Shown here one piece after another: positions 1 through 8,192 of a stretch of DNA of 64,000 nucleotides. The translations under genes and the position numbers were made by a program. The notes beneath the pieces were generated by a model. That model was not told where the DNA came from and ran no database searches. It saw only the letters and a program-made list of their open reading frames with translations. The DNA lies in NCBI GenBank assembly GCA_023422005.1, contig JAEZSC010000076.1, forward strand, positions 1 through 64,000, written 5' to 3'. Numbering within the stretch: position 1 is the first letter of the stretch; each line of letters starts with the position of its first letter. The DNA comes from Bacillota bacterium (GTDB lineage: Bacteria > Bacillota > Clostridia > Christensenellales > UMGS416).

Positions 1-2
1 AG

Positions 3-596
3 CAGGCCAACCAAGCCTCGGCGGCCTATGCCGCCGCCAGGAAAGGCCCCACCGCCGAAACCGTTGCCGCGGCCCAGGCCGCCTGGGATCAGACCAGGGC
101 CCAACTGGAGATGGCCCGCAACGGCGCAGCCGAGACCGATATCCGCGCCGCCCAGGCCGACCTGGACGGGGCCAACGCGGCGCTGGCGGCGGCCAAGGTG
201 GCGCTCTCCCGCTGTCAGGTCATTGCCCCGGCCGACGGCATCGTGGCGCTGTGGAACCCCAAGGTCGGCGCTTTGGTGAACGCCGGCGGTTTTGTGGCTA
301 CGCTGCGGGATGTGGGTGATCTGTGGATGCACCTGTATGTGCCCCAGTCGCAGCTCAAGCTCATCAGCCTGGGCCAGACATTGGAGCTTGTGACGCCGGC
401 GTATTCGGGTGAAGCCTTCCGCGGTATTGTGCAGACCATTGCCGCTGAGGCCGAGTTCACGCCCAGAAACACGCAGACCGAGCAGGGTGTGGAGAACACG
501 GTGTTCAAGGTCAAGGTGCGCATAGAGGACGGCGAGCATAAGCTTCGCAGCGGCATGACGATGCAGGTCACGCTGGACCTTGGGCAGGTGCCTTGA
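3..596 (+). CDS. HlyD-like efflux adaptor (membrane fusion protein), 5' partial
   Basis: The reading frame is open from the left edge, so the N-terminus is missing. The visible part begins with an Ala/Gln-rich coiled-coil hairpin (about residues 1-65). A lipoyl/barrel-sandwich segment follows, seen in RCQVIAPADGIVALWNPKVG, and then a beta-barrel domain ending in LRSGMTMQVTLDLG. This order is typical of periplasmic-adaptor proteins of the HlyD/YbhG family, which link an inner-membrane ABC pump to the outside; in Gram-positives the homologues are membrane-anchored extracytoplasmic partners. The stop lies one base before the ATG of the ATPase gene, and an ABC-2 permease follows, so the three form one efflux operon. 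The exported substrate cannot be read from sequence. Confidence 0.85.
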   Translation, partial: QANQASAAYAAARKGPTAETVAAAQAAWDQTRAQLEMARNGAAETDIRAAQADLDGANAALAAAKVALSRCQVIAPADGIVALWNPKVGALVNAGGFVATLRDVGDLWMHLYVPQSQLKLISLGQTLELVTPAYSGEAFRGIVQTIAAEAEFTPRNTQTEQGVENTVFKVKVRIEDGEHKLRSGMTMQVTLDLGQVP

Positions 597-597
597 T

Positions 598-1389
598 ATG
601 GGCGCGGGCTACGCCATCCAGGTGCAGGGTCTGACCAAGCGCTTCGGCAGCCTCACGGCGGTGGACGACATCAGCTTTGCCATCCCCACGGGCTGCATCT
701 TCGGCTTTCTGGGCCCTAATGGCAGTGGCAAGAGCACAACGCTGCGCATCCTGTGCGGCGTGCTGCACCCGACCCGCGGCAAGGTGCTCGTGAACGGCCT
801 GGATGTCGTGCGCCACACCGAACAGGTGCGCCAGAACATCGGCTACATGTCTCAACGCTTCAGCCTTTATGAGGACCTGACCGTGGACGAGAACCTGACC
901 TTCTACGCGGGCATCTATGGCCTGAGCCGCGAGCAGTGCGCCCACAGGAAGAAAGAGCTCATCGACATGGCGGGCTTGGGTGGCCGCGAGCGGGCGCTGG
1001 CCGCCACGCTGAGCGGCGGCTGGAAGCAGCGCCTGGCGCTGGGCTGCGCCATGATCCACCGGCCAAAGCTCCTAATCCTGGATGAACCCACCGCCGGGGT
1101 GGATCCGGTCAGCCGGCGGGTGTTCTGGCAGATCATTCACGGCTTTGCCAAAGAGGGCATCACGATACTGGCCACGACCCACTACATGGACGAGGCCGAG
1201 AGCTGCGACACCGTGAGCTTCATCCTGGGCGGCAAGCTGCTGGGCATCGACACGCCTAAGGGATTCATGGAGCGCGAGGGCGCGGCCAAGCTGGAGGACG
1301 TTTTCATCGCCCATGTGGAGCGTGCCTTCGGCCAGAAGGTGGACGTGCGCTTCACCCATGATGCCACCCGGCCCGGAGGTCGGCCATGA
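598..1389 (+). CDS. ABC transporter ATP-binding protein (YbhF/DrrA-like)
   Basis: This is a cytoplasmic ATPase that powers drug or lipid export. It has Walker A GPNGSGKST, a Q-loop region GYMSQRF, the signature LSGGWKQR, Walker B LLILDEP and the switch histidine in ATTHYMDEAE. The LSGGWKQRLALGCA and DPVSRRVFW sequences are those of single-domain YbhF-like efflux ATPases. I chose the ATG at 598 because it directly follows the adaptor stop; a TTG at 580 in the same frame would add six residues but lies inside the upstream gene. Its stop overlaps the permease start by 4 bases (ATGA), which implies translational coupling. Substrate unknown. Confidence 0.9.
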   Translation: MGAGYAIQVQGLTKRFGSLTAVDDISFAIPTGCIFGFLGPNGSGKSTTLRILCGVLHPTRGKVLVNGLDVVRHTEQVRQNIGYMSQRFSLYEDLTVDENLTFYAGIYGLSREQCAHRKKELIDMAGLGGRERALAATLSGGWKQRLALGCAMIHRPKLLILDEPTAGVDPVSRRVFWQIIHGFAKEGITILATTHYMDEAESCDTVSFILGGKLLGIDTPKGFMEREGAAKLEDVFIAHVERAFGQKVDVRFTHDATRPGGRP

Positions 1390-2534
1390 GCAGAGCAAAG
1401 TTCAACGTTCCGCGCTTCCGTGCCGTGCTCAGGAAGGAAATCATACAGGTGCGCCGGGATCGCGTGAGCATGATGATCCCCATACTGATGCCGATCATGA
1501 TGATGCTGCTCTTCGGCTACGCGGTGAACACCGAGGTGGACCATGTGCCTACGGCGGTGCTGGATTTAAGCCGTTCCCAGGAATCCCGGGGTTATGTGCA
1601 GGCCATGGCCGCCACCGGCGTATTCGATGTGACGGCCTACGCCTCTTCTGAACAGGAGTTGGACGACCTGCTGGCCAGCGGCGCGGCCCGCGCGGCGTTC
1701 ATCATGCCTGTGGATTTTGCCCGGGATTATCATGCCGGCGGGAGCGCGGCCTGCCAGCTGCTGGTGGACGGCAGCAACCCCACCACCGCCCGCAGCGTGA
1801 GCACCGGCGCGCAGCTGACCCATCAGGTCCTTTCGGCCCGGCGCAAGCAGGCAGCGGCGGCGGCCATGGGCTTAAGCGTGGACGCGCTGCCGGAGCTGGA
1901 GCTTTCGGTGAGGGTGCTGTACAACCCGAACCTGGAGAGCCGCCGCTTCACGATCCCAGGCTTGGTGGCGCTGATCATGCAAAACATCACCGTGATGCTG
2001 ACGGCCTTCGCCATGGTGCGCGAGAAGGAGCGGGGCACCATCGAGCAGCTCATCGTTACGCCGGTGCGCTCGCTGGAGCTGATCCTGGGCAAGCTGGTTC
2101 CCTACATTGTGATCGGTTACTTGGGCTTTCTGTTCTCGCTAGGGCTGTGCGTGTTCTGGTTTGGCATCTGGCCGGAGGGCAACATCGGCCTGCTGCTGGC
2201 GCTGGGAATGCTGTTCGTCGTGTGCAGCCTGATGATCGGCATGCTGATTTCCACCGTGGCCAAAAGCCAGCTGCAGGCCATGCTGGCCACAATGCTGATT
2301 TTGCTGCCCAGCATCTTGCTGTCGGGCTTCGTGTTCCCCCGGGAGGCCATGCCGCCGGTCATCGCGCAGATCGGCCTGGCTTTCCCGATCACGTATTTCC
2401 TGGACATGGTGCGCGGCGTGGTGCTCAAAGGCGTGGGTGCGGCGGTGCTGCTCAGGGATATCGTGGCGCTCAGCGGGATCTTCCTGCTGCTGCTCACAGC
2501 GACGATTCTGAGGTTCCGGAAGAGTCTGGATTGA
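1386..2534 (+). CDS. ABC-2 type efflux permease (YbhS/YbhR-like)
   Basis: A membrane permease of 382 residues with the ABC-2 layout. An N-terminal transmembrane helix (about 30-50, MMIPILMPIMMMLLFGYAV) precedes a large extracytoplasmic domain (about 50-190). Five C-terminal helices start near residue 195. The family motif MVREKERGTIEQLIVTPV sits between the first two C-terminal helices. It forms the channel of the efflux pump with the ATPase it overlaps by 4 bases and the HlyD-like adaptor upstream. Only one permease is present, whereas the E. coli YbhGFSR system has two, so it may act as a homodimer. No terminator is evident immediately downstream. Confidence 0.9.
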   Translation: MSRAKFNVPRFRAVLRKEIIQVRRDRVSMMIPILMPIMMMLLFGYAVNTEVDHVPTAVLDLSRSQESRGYVQAMAATGVFDVTAYASSEQELDDLLASGAARAAFIMPVDFARDYHAGGSAACQLLVDGSNPTTARSVSTGAQLTHQVLSARRKQAAAAAMGLSVDALPELELSVRVLYNPNLESRRFTIPGLVALIMQNITVMLTAFAMVREKERGTIEQLIVTPVRSLELILGKLVPYIVIGYLGFLFSLGLCVFWFGIWPEGNIGLLLALGMLFVVCSLMIGMLISTVAKSQLQAMLATMLILLPSILLSGFVFPREAMPPVIAQIGLAFPITYFLDMVRGVVLKGVGAAVLLRDIVALSGIFLLLLTATILRFRKSLD

Positions 2535-2593
2535 GGAGGAGTTGCTGTTATGGAGGCTATGCTTTTTAGGAGATACGGCCTGCTGACCGCATG

Positions 2594-2982
2594 AACCCCT
2601 CTCCCCAGGCCCCTCTCCCGTCACCGGGCGAGGGGAATATAGATAAGCTTGCTGCACGTTCCAGTGCAGCAACGATACGGCTCTGCGATCACGGCAAAGA
2701 ACAAAGCACGAGCATACTCTGGTTGTCCTCCGCCACAATCACATAGTAAATGGGTGCCGAAGGTTTCCAAAGGGCGATCGGAAAGCCCTTTGGTCGCGCC
2801 CAAGGGCGCGAAACTCCTTTGCGTATGGCAAAGGGTAAGCCTTGAAACGCATAGGTGCATCCTTGCCGCATTGGCACGATGCGGCAGTCTGATCTAAATC
2901 CCCCTCCCACGGTGACGGGGGAGGCTGGCCGCACGCATAGCGTGCTGCTCGCCCATGCATCCTGGGGGTTGGGGAGAGGGTT
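2594..2982. repeat. composite inverted-repeat element (MITE-like)
   Basis: The left end reads AACCCCTCTCCCCAGG and the right end, on the opposite strand, reads AACCCTCTCCCCAACCCCC. Just inside each end is a second GC-rich motif around CCCGTCACCG, again in inverted orientation (about 2611-2635 and 2901-2925). The ends therefore mirror each other over roughly 45 bases around about 300 bases of non-coding sequence. This is the look of a non-autonomous palindromic element. No target-site duplication was established. Confidence 0.5.
2753..2793 (+). repeat. 41-bp dispersed repeat, copy 1
   Basis: This 41-bp stretch recurs as an exact reverse complement at 7977-8017. It contains a hairpin with arms AAAGGGC and GCCCTTT. 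Flanking bases do not match between copies, which defines the unit. It lies inside the larger composite element. Confidence 0.75.
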
Positions 2983-3092
2983 CTGATCGGTCAAGAAGCC
3001 CGCATCTGCCATGGTCAACCATCAAACAAGGGGCTGGCCTGGGTCTTTGCCCCTGCTCGCCCATGCAGCAACCTGGAAGCGCAGAAATATGG

Positions 3093-3120
3093 AAAAGGCG
3101 GCCATCCCGGCCGCCTTTTT
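3093..3120. terminator. bidirectional rho-independent terminator
   Basis: Stem GGCGGCC/GGCCGCC with loop ATCCC, preceded by AAAA and followed by TTTTT. It can end transcription from either direction. It lies between the convergent efflux operon and the glycosidase operon that ends at 3361. Confidence 0.8.
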
Positions 3121-3360
3121 CGCATCTCCTGTTTGGAAGACCCTTTGCTCAGGTTCTTCCGTTTTTTTCGTGGTCACCGTCATGGGGTCCGATCTTGCTG
3201 CCGCCCTCAATGCCGACATCGGCATTTTCCTTCGGCTTCATTTTTCGCAGGTCAGCGTTGGAGTGCTCGCGGTCCTTCACTCGGTTTTTATTGTTTTTCA
3301 TGCGGATGAACCTTCCTGAAATCCATGAATGTTCGATTAATGTACCCAAAAACTTCAGGG

Positions 3361-4479
3361 CTATCCAAGCAGCTTGGTCGCCGCGCCATAAACATTGGTT
3401 GCGCTGACCACATAATGGTTCAATTTGCGGTAGCTGCCGTTGATGCACTCATAGGGGCCGTAAGCGATCAGGTATTCATGTGCTTCCCGCAGGGCTGCCT
3501 GCGCGGCGGAGATGCTTTCCACTGCCAAGACATCTGCCAGCCATGGAGTCGCCGCGGCCCAGAAGGCCCCATTCTGATATTCTCCTTTGGGCATGTCGAT
3601 CAGCAGCTTATCCCAGAACTCCCCCGGCGGCAAGTGCCGCAGTTGACCCGCTTGTGTCAGGCCTGAGTAGTGGTCCATCACCCAGCGGGCGATACGACGA
3701 CGTTGTGTTTGCTCCAGCGGAAACCCGCAGGACACCGCGTAGCAGCTGCCCCAAACGTCGATCTGGCGGCAATGCTGCGTTGCGGCCAGCAGCATGCCGT
3801 CGTTTTCGGTGAACACCAGTGCCAGGCTCTCCTCAATCCGCTGTGCATCGCGCCGCAGGCCCTCGGCTGGCAGGCCGAATTGGGTGTATCGCCGGCCCAT
3901 CAGTATAAGTGCCCGCCATAGCAGCAAAGACTCCATCATCAAGCTGCCGGTCTTGCAGATGCAATCGGTGAAGCCATAAGGGGAATGGGGGTTGTGGCTG
4001 TCGTTGTATATCAAACCATGCTCGTCACGGGGCAGTGCCTCCAGCCCCCGCCGTAACACCGGCTGCCATCGCAGGAAGAACGCTCCGGCCTGATCGGCTG
4101 GCAGCAGGTCCAGCAGGCGGTCCATAGCGAATACGGCAAAGGCAGCATTGTCCAAATTGGGCAGGCCGCAGGGGCGCTCCGGGCTGCCCGCGGCGTATAT
4201 CGCTACGCCATCAGCGCCCATACGATCGGGAATCCAACCGTCTGAAGGCCGGGCGCCGCGCAGCAATGTCGCCAGACAATCCCGCGCCTGCTCCGGGGGA
4301 ATGAGCTCGCCGGCATATTCCAGCATGTAGGCAAAGTCCCTGGTCCACAGCGCCGCATAGTTGCCCTGCCCATCGGGGGTATACAGCGCAGTACCCCCGT
4401 TATCAAAGCGAATGCATCCTACCAGCTCTCGCTGAGCCAAGGTCCGGAGTTCCTCAATGATACTGGTGTCGTTCTGCAT
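3361..4479 (-). CDS. six-hairpin-type glycoside hydrolase-like protein
   Basis: A 372-residue cytoplasmic protein with no signal peptide. The N-terminal segment (ALYTPDGQGNYAALWTRDFA) and later GEYQNGAFWAAATPW resemble the (alpha/alpha)6 barrel of trehalase, glycogen-debranching and GH-like enzymes. In those folds the TRD and GxYQNG motifs line the sugar pocket. Start at 4479 because GGAGG lies 7 bases upstream on this strand; the frame continues further 5' only across the neighbouring gene. It is last in a three-gene operon with an aspartylglucosaminidase-like Ntn hydrolase (11-base gap) and a Gfo/Idh/MocA oxidoreductase, which points to intracellular glycoside or glycoamine breakdown. The exact family and substrate are unresolved. 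Confidence 0.7.
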   Translation of the reverse strand: MQNDTSIIEELRTLAQRELVGCIRFDNGGTALYTPDGQGNYAALWTRDFAYMLEYAGELIPPEQARDCLATLLRGARPSDGWIPDRMGADGVAIYAAGSPERPCGLPNLDNAAFAVFAMDRLLDLLPADQAGAFFLRWQPVLRRGLEALPRDEHGLIYNDSHNPHSPYGFTDCICKTGSLMMESLLLWRALILMGRRYTQFGLPAEGLRRDAQRIEESLALVFTENDGMLLAATQHCRQIDVWGSCYAVSCGFPLEQTQRRRIARWVMDHYSGLTQAGQLRHLPPGEFWDKLLIDMPKGEYQNGAFWAAATPWLADVLAVESISAAQAALREAHEYLIAYGPYECINGSYRKLNHYVVSATNVYGAATKLLG

Positions 4480-4490
4480 TTTCGCCTCCG

Positions 4491-5384
4491 TCAAGTGACC
4501 GGCTCCACCGGCACCACCCGTGCCGGAGCGTCCGCGGTAGCCGTGGCATAAGCAAACCCCGCGTGGTTGGCCGCGCCGCCCACGCGCCCCTGCCGGTCCA
4601 AACACACGATGGCCATGTTGCCCACGGGGCCATACTGCGCCAGCCTGCGGTGAACCCGAAGGACGGCTTGCTCCGCGGCCTCCCGCGGGTGCACGCCCTG
4701 GCGCATCAATTCCACAGCCACAAAGCTCAGGCAGCCACGCATGATGTCCTCACCCACGCCGGTGGCCGCGGCGGCGCCGGCCTCGTCGTCGGCATACAGC
4801 CCGCTGCCCACCAGCGCCGAATCGCCCACGCGGCCCCGCAGCTTCATGGCCAGGCCGCTGGTGGATGTGGCCGCCACCAGGTGGCCATGGCCGTCCAGTG
4901 CCAGCGCGCCCACGGTGTCGTGGCCGTGGGGATCGGTATCCATCTCCCGCAGGCGCTGCTGCCAGCGCTCCCGGGCTTCGGGCGTCAGCATGTCGGCCTG
5001 TTCGCACCCCTGCGCCAGCGCGAAGTCCGCCGCGCCCCGGCCCACCAGCACGTTGTGGGCGCAGCGGTTCATGACTAGCCGGGCCACGGCCACGGGGTTT
5101 TTGTAGCCCTGCAGGCCCAGCACAGCCCCCAGGCGCAGGTCCTGCCCGCGCATCATGGCGGCGTCCAGCTCCATCTCCCCGTGCAGGTTGGGCCACGCGC
5201 CATAACCCACGGTGTCCACTGCCGGGTCGTCCTCCACGGCCATGGCCACCCGGGCGGCGGCATCCTCGGCTTCCTCGCCCCGGCGCAGCAGCTCGGCAGC
5301 GGCGGTCACGCCATGCAGAGAGAAGTCCCACGTGGCGATCAGCGCATAGGGCTTGCGCGAGCTATCCCTCTCCTGCGTGTTCAT
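4491..5384 (-). CDS. aspartylglucosaminidase-like N-terminal nucleophile hydrolase
   Basis: This resembles N4-(beta-N-acetylglucosaminyl)-L-asparaginase, which splits the GlcNAc-Asn bond left after glycoprotein breakdown. The signature is GHDTVGALALD, where autocleavage before Thr157 would free the nucleophile. Downstream are RGRVGDS and GLYADDEAGAAAATG, matching the family's substrate-binding strand and oxyanion region. The length of 297 residues fits a single precursor split into alpha and beta chains. It has no signal peptide, so it probably acts in the cytoplasm. It overlaps the upstream oxidoreductase gene by four bases. A generic isoaspartyl peptidase is the main alternative, but the VGDS and ADDEAGAAAATG pattern favours aspartylglucosaminidase. 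Confidence 0.82.
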   Translation of the reverse strand: MNTQERDSSRKPYALIATWDFSLHGVTAAAELLRRGEEAEDAAARVAMAVEDDPAVDTVGYGAWPNLHGEMELDAAMMRGQDLRLGAVLGLQGYKNPVAVARLVMNRCAHNVLVGRGAADFALAQGCEQADMLTPEARERWQQRLREMDTDPHGHDTVGALALDGHGHLVAATSTSGLAMKLRGRVGDSALVGSGLYADDEAGAAAATGVGEDIMRGCLSFVAVELMRQGVHPREAAEQAVLRVHRRLAQYGPVGNMAIVCLDRQGRVGGAANHAGFAYATATADAPARVVPVEPVT

Positions 5385-6502
5385 AAGCGCTCCACTCTGC
5401 CGCTGGCGAAGCTGCGGCTGGCGGCGTCCATGATGCGCTGCACTTCGATGCCGTCCAGAATGTCCGGCGAGGCCGGGCGCTCCTGGGCCACGGCGGTCAG
5501 GAAGCTGTACAGGCAGTGCAGATGACCCCGCAGCCAGCCGGAGCTGTTCTTGACCGACGGGAACTGCACGATATCGCCGTAGCGGCTGCCGGTGCGGATG
5601 CGCGTGAAGCCCCGGTTGCCGCCCAGAGCGGCCTCGGGGTTGGCTTCATCGAAGAACCACAGCCCGTCTTCGTCGCAGAGGTCCAGTATGATGGCCCCTT
5701 TGGTGCCGTGGATCTCCAGCTTGAGCTCGTCGTCTATTCCGGTGGCGATCTTGCTGGCCTCCAGCGTGCCGGCTGCGCCGCCGGCCAGCGTGGCCGTCAG
5801 CAGCACCTGGTCCTCGGCCACGGCGTCGCTCAACGTGCCGTCGGGCAGCGGCCTCTGAGGATACAGCGTGCGGGCCTTTCCCCACACTTCCGTAAAGTCT
5901 CCCAGCAGATAACGGGTCAAGTCGATCAGGTGGCTGCCCAGGTCCAGCAGCACGCCGCCCTCGTCGGCACGCATCTTGAAGCCCATGGGCCGGTCAGCGT
6001 AGATGGATCCGGAGTGCAGATAGCGCCCGCGGAAGCTGATGATCTGACCCAAACGCCCCTCTTCGATGAGCTCCTTGGCCCGCATCGTCGCGGCGAAGAA
6101 GCGGTTGTGGAACACCATCTGGTGTGTAAGAGCCTTGCCCTGCAATGCCTGGGCGATGCCCTCGGTCTGTGCCAGATCCACGACCAGCGGCTTATCCATG
6201 TAGACGTGCTTGCCGCGCTCGATGGCATAGAGCAGCATGTCCCGGTGCAGGCCGTTGGGCGAGCTGATGGTTACGGCGTCCACCTGGGGGCTGTCCAGCA
6301 GCGCGCGCCAGTCTTCAAACACCAGCGGGAAGCCGCCCTCGGCCACGGCGCGGCTGCGGCTGGTGCAGCTTTGGCTGGCCACGGCGGCAAGCTCCGCCGT
6401 GAAGGGCAGGTCCCGGTAGAAGAAGGGCAGCGAACGGCACCCCCACGAGTGGGTGCGGCCCATGAAGCCGTAGCCGATGACGCCAAGTCGGATGTGTTTC
6501 AT
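5381..6502 (-). CDS. Gfo/Idh/MocA family NAD(P)-dependent oxidoreductase
   Basis: The N-terminal Rossmann fold carries GVIGYGFMGRTHS, and the catalytic-region motif appears as YMDKPLV, a DKP version of the usual EKP. The C-terminal alpha/beta domain has GGVLLDLGSHLIDLTRYLLG, which supplies the conserved Asp/His pair for hydride transfer from a sugar hydroxyl. 373 residues. Start at 6502 because GGGAGG lies just upstream on this strand; longer in-frame starts lack a ribosome site and would run through the promoter region. It opens the operon with the aspartylglucosaminidase-like and glycosidase genes. Substrate unknown; members oxidise or isomerise sugars, inositols or glycosides. Confidence 0.88.
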   Translation of the reverse strand: MKHIRLGVIGYGFMGRTHSWGCRSLPFFYRDLPFTAELAAVASQSCTSRSRAVAEGGFPLVFEDWRALLDSPQVDAVTISSPNGLHRDMLLYAIERGKHVYMDKPLVVDLAQTEGIAQALQGKALTHQMVFHNRFFAATMRAKELIEEGRLGQIISFRGRYLHSGSIYADRPMGFKMRADEGGVLLDLGSHLIDLTRYLLGDFTEVWGKARTLYPQRPLPDGTLSDAVAEDQVLLTATLAGGAAGTLEASKIATGIDDELKLEIHGTKGAIILDLCDEDGLWFFDEANPEAALGGNRGFTRIRTGSRYGDIVQFPSVKNSSGWLRGHLHCLYSFLTAVAQERPASPDILDGIEVQRIMDAASRSFASGRVERL

Positions 6503-6523
6503 CGTTCCTCCCAAATGCGGCAT

Positions 6524-6550
6524 TTGTCCGCGTGCAAACGGTGGTATAAT
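6524..6550 (+). promoter_or_regulatory. possible promoter of gtrA-PP2C operon
   Basis: A perfect TATAAT (6545-6550) lies about 50 bases before the GtrA start in the divergent intergenic region. The best -35 is TTGTCC (6524-6529) with a short 15-base spacer. Assignment is tentative. Confidence 0.35.
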
Positions 6551-6602
6551 ATAGTTGTAACTGTCCTTATCATAGCAAACCGCGATGGGAGTGGCAACGA
6601 TC

Positions 6603-7022
6603 ATGAACGCCTTGGTAGAGCGCATCCGCAAACACCGGCAGTTCCTGCTCTACGCCCTGGTGGGCGCGGCCAACACGCTGGTGACCATGGGCGTGCTCTA
6701 TGTGACCCGGGAATTGGCCGGCTGGTCGGGGTGGCTGTGCTACCCGCTGGCCTATGGCGCCGGCGCCGCCAACGGCTATTTTTGGAGCACGCGCTCGGTG
6801 TTCCGCGTGCGCGGCACCGCCGGCAACCTGACCAGGTTCCTGCTGGTCAACGTGGCCACGCTGGGCGTGAACCAGGGGCTCATGTGGCTGCTGGCCGACC
6901 ATTGGGGCGTGTATTCCCTGCTGGCGCAGGCGCTGGTCACGCCCTTTACGTTCATCGCCAACTATTCTCTGAATAAACTGTGGACCTTCGCCCAGCCGGG
7001 CGGGGCGCGCCCGGAGAGCTGA
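6603..7022 (+). CDS. GtrA-like membrane protein
   Basis: A 139-residue protein with four hydrophobic helices (about 14-34, 43-61, 75-96, 106-124), typical of the GtrA family. Family marks include FLLYALVGAANTLV at the start, YFWSTRSVFR in the first cytosolic loop and FIANYSLNKLWTF at the end. GtrA proteins are linked to membrane transfer of lipid-linked sugars for cell-surface polysaccharide. I prefer the ATG at 6603, which has GGGAG 11 bases upstream, over the ATG at 6585, which has no ribosome site. The PP2C gene starts one base after its stop, so the two are cotranscribed. Confidence 0.88.
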   Translation: MNALVERIRKHRQFLLYALVGAANTLVTMGVLYVTRELAGWSGWLCYPLAYGAGAANGYFWSTRSVFRVRGTAGNLTRFLLVNVATLGVNQGLMWLLADHWGVYSLLAQALVTPFTFIANYSLNKLWTFAQPGGARPES

Positions 7023-7023
7023 T

Positions 7024-7812
7024 ATGGGTCTGACCACATTGCTTGGCGGCAAGGGCGCACCGGTCACGGCCACGCGGTGCGGCGGGGCTCAGGCCGCGTG
7101 GGCCCACTGGCAGGGCAGCCGCGCCGAGCAGCAGGATGCCTGCGGCGTTTTTTGCAATGGCTCGCTGATGCTGGCGGCGGTGGCCGACGGCATGGGCGGG
7201 CTGGCCCGGGGTGCGCAGGCGGCCCGTGCGGCCATAGAGGCCTGCGCCCGGGAGACGCCCACGCTGGCAAAACAGCCGCTGGAGTTCGAGACTCTGCATG
7301 AGGCGCTGCTGCGCATCAACCGCGCCGTGCACGATGCCGTGGGCAGGCCCCGCGCGGCGCTCAGCGGCACCACGCTGGTGGCCGCGGCGGTGCAGCAGGG
7401 TTCGCTGCGCTTGATGTGGAGCGGCGACAGCCGGGCGTATCTGTGGCGGCGGGGCAAGCTGATCCCGTTGACCTTCGACCACAACTACGAGCGCCAGCTG
7501 CTCTCGCTGGCCGCCGAGGGGAGGCTGACCGAGGACCAGGCGCGCTCCCACCCCAAGGGCGCGCACCTGACCGGCTATCTGGGCCTGCGGGAGCCCCAGG
7601 AGTACAGCATCTCCGGCACGGCCACGGAGGTTGCGCGTGGCGACGCGCTGCTGCTGTGCACCGACGGGCTGTATCACGCGCTGGGTGAGGACGCTTTGCG
7701 CAAATACCTCTCGCTGGACGCCGAGAAAGCCGCCGGCGCGCTGATCCGCGCCGTGGCCCGCGTCAATGCCCCCAACCAAGACAACGCCACCGCCTGTGTC
7801 GTCAGGTGGTAA
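7024..7812 (+). CDS. PP2C-type serine/threonine protein phosphatase
   Basis: 262 residues with the metal-binding motifs of the PPM family in order: AVADGMGG (about 55-62), SGTTLVAAAV, SGDSRAYLW, LLLCTDGLYHAL and a C-terminal NQDNATACVV. These Asp residues hold two Mn/Mg ions for phosphoprotein hydrolysis. The opening HWQGSRAEQQDAC matches the family's early region where the first metal ligands lie. There is no transmembrane segment. No partner Ser/Thr kinase lies nearby, unlike the common prpC-prkC pair. GGAGA precedes the start within the end of gtrA. Confidence 0.9.
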   Translation: MGLTTLLGGKGAPVTATRCGGAQAAWAHWQGSRAEQQDACGVFCNGSLMLAAVADGMGGLARGAQAARAAIEACARETPTLAKQPLEFETLHEALLRINRAVHDAVGRPRAALSGTTLVAAAVQQGSLRLMWSGDSRAYLWRRGKLIPLTFDHNYERQLLSLAAEGRLTEDQARSHPKGAHLTGYLGLREPQEYSISGTATEVARGDALLLCTDGLYHALGEDALRKYLSLDAEKAAGALIRAVARVNAPNQDNATACVVRW

Positions 7813-7870
7813 TGCGGGGCTGCCGCTCTAAGCGCATAAATGCATAAAGATATGTACGAGGAAAGGGTTT

Positions 7871-7976
7871 CGCGCTTGTTAGCGCGACCTGCGCACCACC
7901 TCGCCGGCATCCGGCCGGCAGAAGCGGCAGAGCCGCTTCTGGTGGCGCTGGGCTACGCGCCATCCAGGCGCAGGGG
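7871..7976. repeat. cluster of small palindromes
   Basis: Three hairpins follow one another: CGCGCT/AGCGCG at 7871-7886, a GCCGG/CCGGC palindrome near 7903-7919, and AGAAGCGGC/GCCGCTTCT with a three-base loop at 7920-7940. They run into the second copy of the 41-bp repeat. The whole looks like REP-type intergenic sequence rather than a simple terminator, since no T-run follows. Confidence 0.5.
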
Positions 7977-8017
7977 CCAAAGGGCTTTCCGATCGCCCTT
8001 TGGAAACCTTCGGCACC
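7977..8017 (-). repeat. 41-bp dispersed repeat, copy 2 (inverted)
   Basis: Exact reverse complement of 2753-2793, about 5.2 kb away. Internal arms AAAGGGC/GCCCTTT form a hairpin. It lies at the end of the palindrome cluster behind the PP2C gene. Confidence 0.75.
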
Positions 8018-8087
8018 TTCTTCTTGTATAACAACCCAATTATGAGACTAACGCGAAAGCCCATTCCAATTACACAGGAGGTTCTCA

Positions 8088-8192
8088 ATGAACTTAAGCC
8101 CACGCTGGAAACTGATCATCAAGATTGCCGCCATCGCCGCAGCGCTGCTGATGGTGCTGGGGATGGCGCTGCCGTATATCAGCTCGTTCTAA
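8088..8192 (+). CDS. 34-residue single-helix membrane microprotein
   Basis: A short frame starts at ATG 8088 behind a near-perfect ribosome site, AGGAGG with 7 bases spacing, and stops at TAA 8190-8192. The product begins MNLSPRWKLIIKIAA, with three basic residues followed by one hydrophobic helix of about 20 residues and a short YISSF tail. The strong ribosome site and the textbook membrane topology argue that it is real. The family is not recognised; in shape it recalls stress-related Firmicute miniproteins such as Prli42, but no sequence similarity is claimed. It sits alone between the PP2C gene and sbcD. Confidence 0.65.
   Translation: MNLSPRWKLIIKIAAIAAALLMVLGMALPYISSF

Larger units (their letters stand above)
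2535..3360. other. long intergenic region with repeats, no gene seen
   Basis: About 830 bases lie between the efflux operon (+) and the convergent glycosidase gene (-). I found no reading frame with a credible start, ribosome site or recognisable protein. The stretch holds a composite inverted-repeat element (2594-2982), one copy of a 41-bp repeat (2753-2793) and a bidirectional terminator (3093-3120). From about 3125 to 3360 I see nothing specific. Confidence 0.6.

Noticed and set aside
2649..3448. Several 70-150-codon frames in the 2535-3360 intergenic region
   Set aside because: None has a ribosome site or a plausible protein, they run through repeat sequence, and they overlap one another on both strands.
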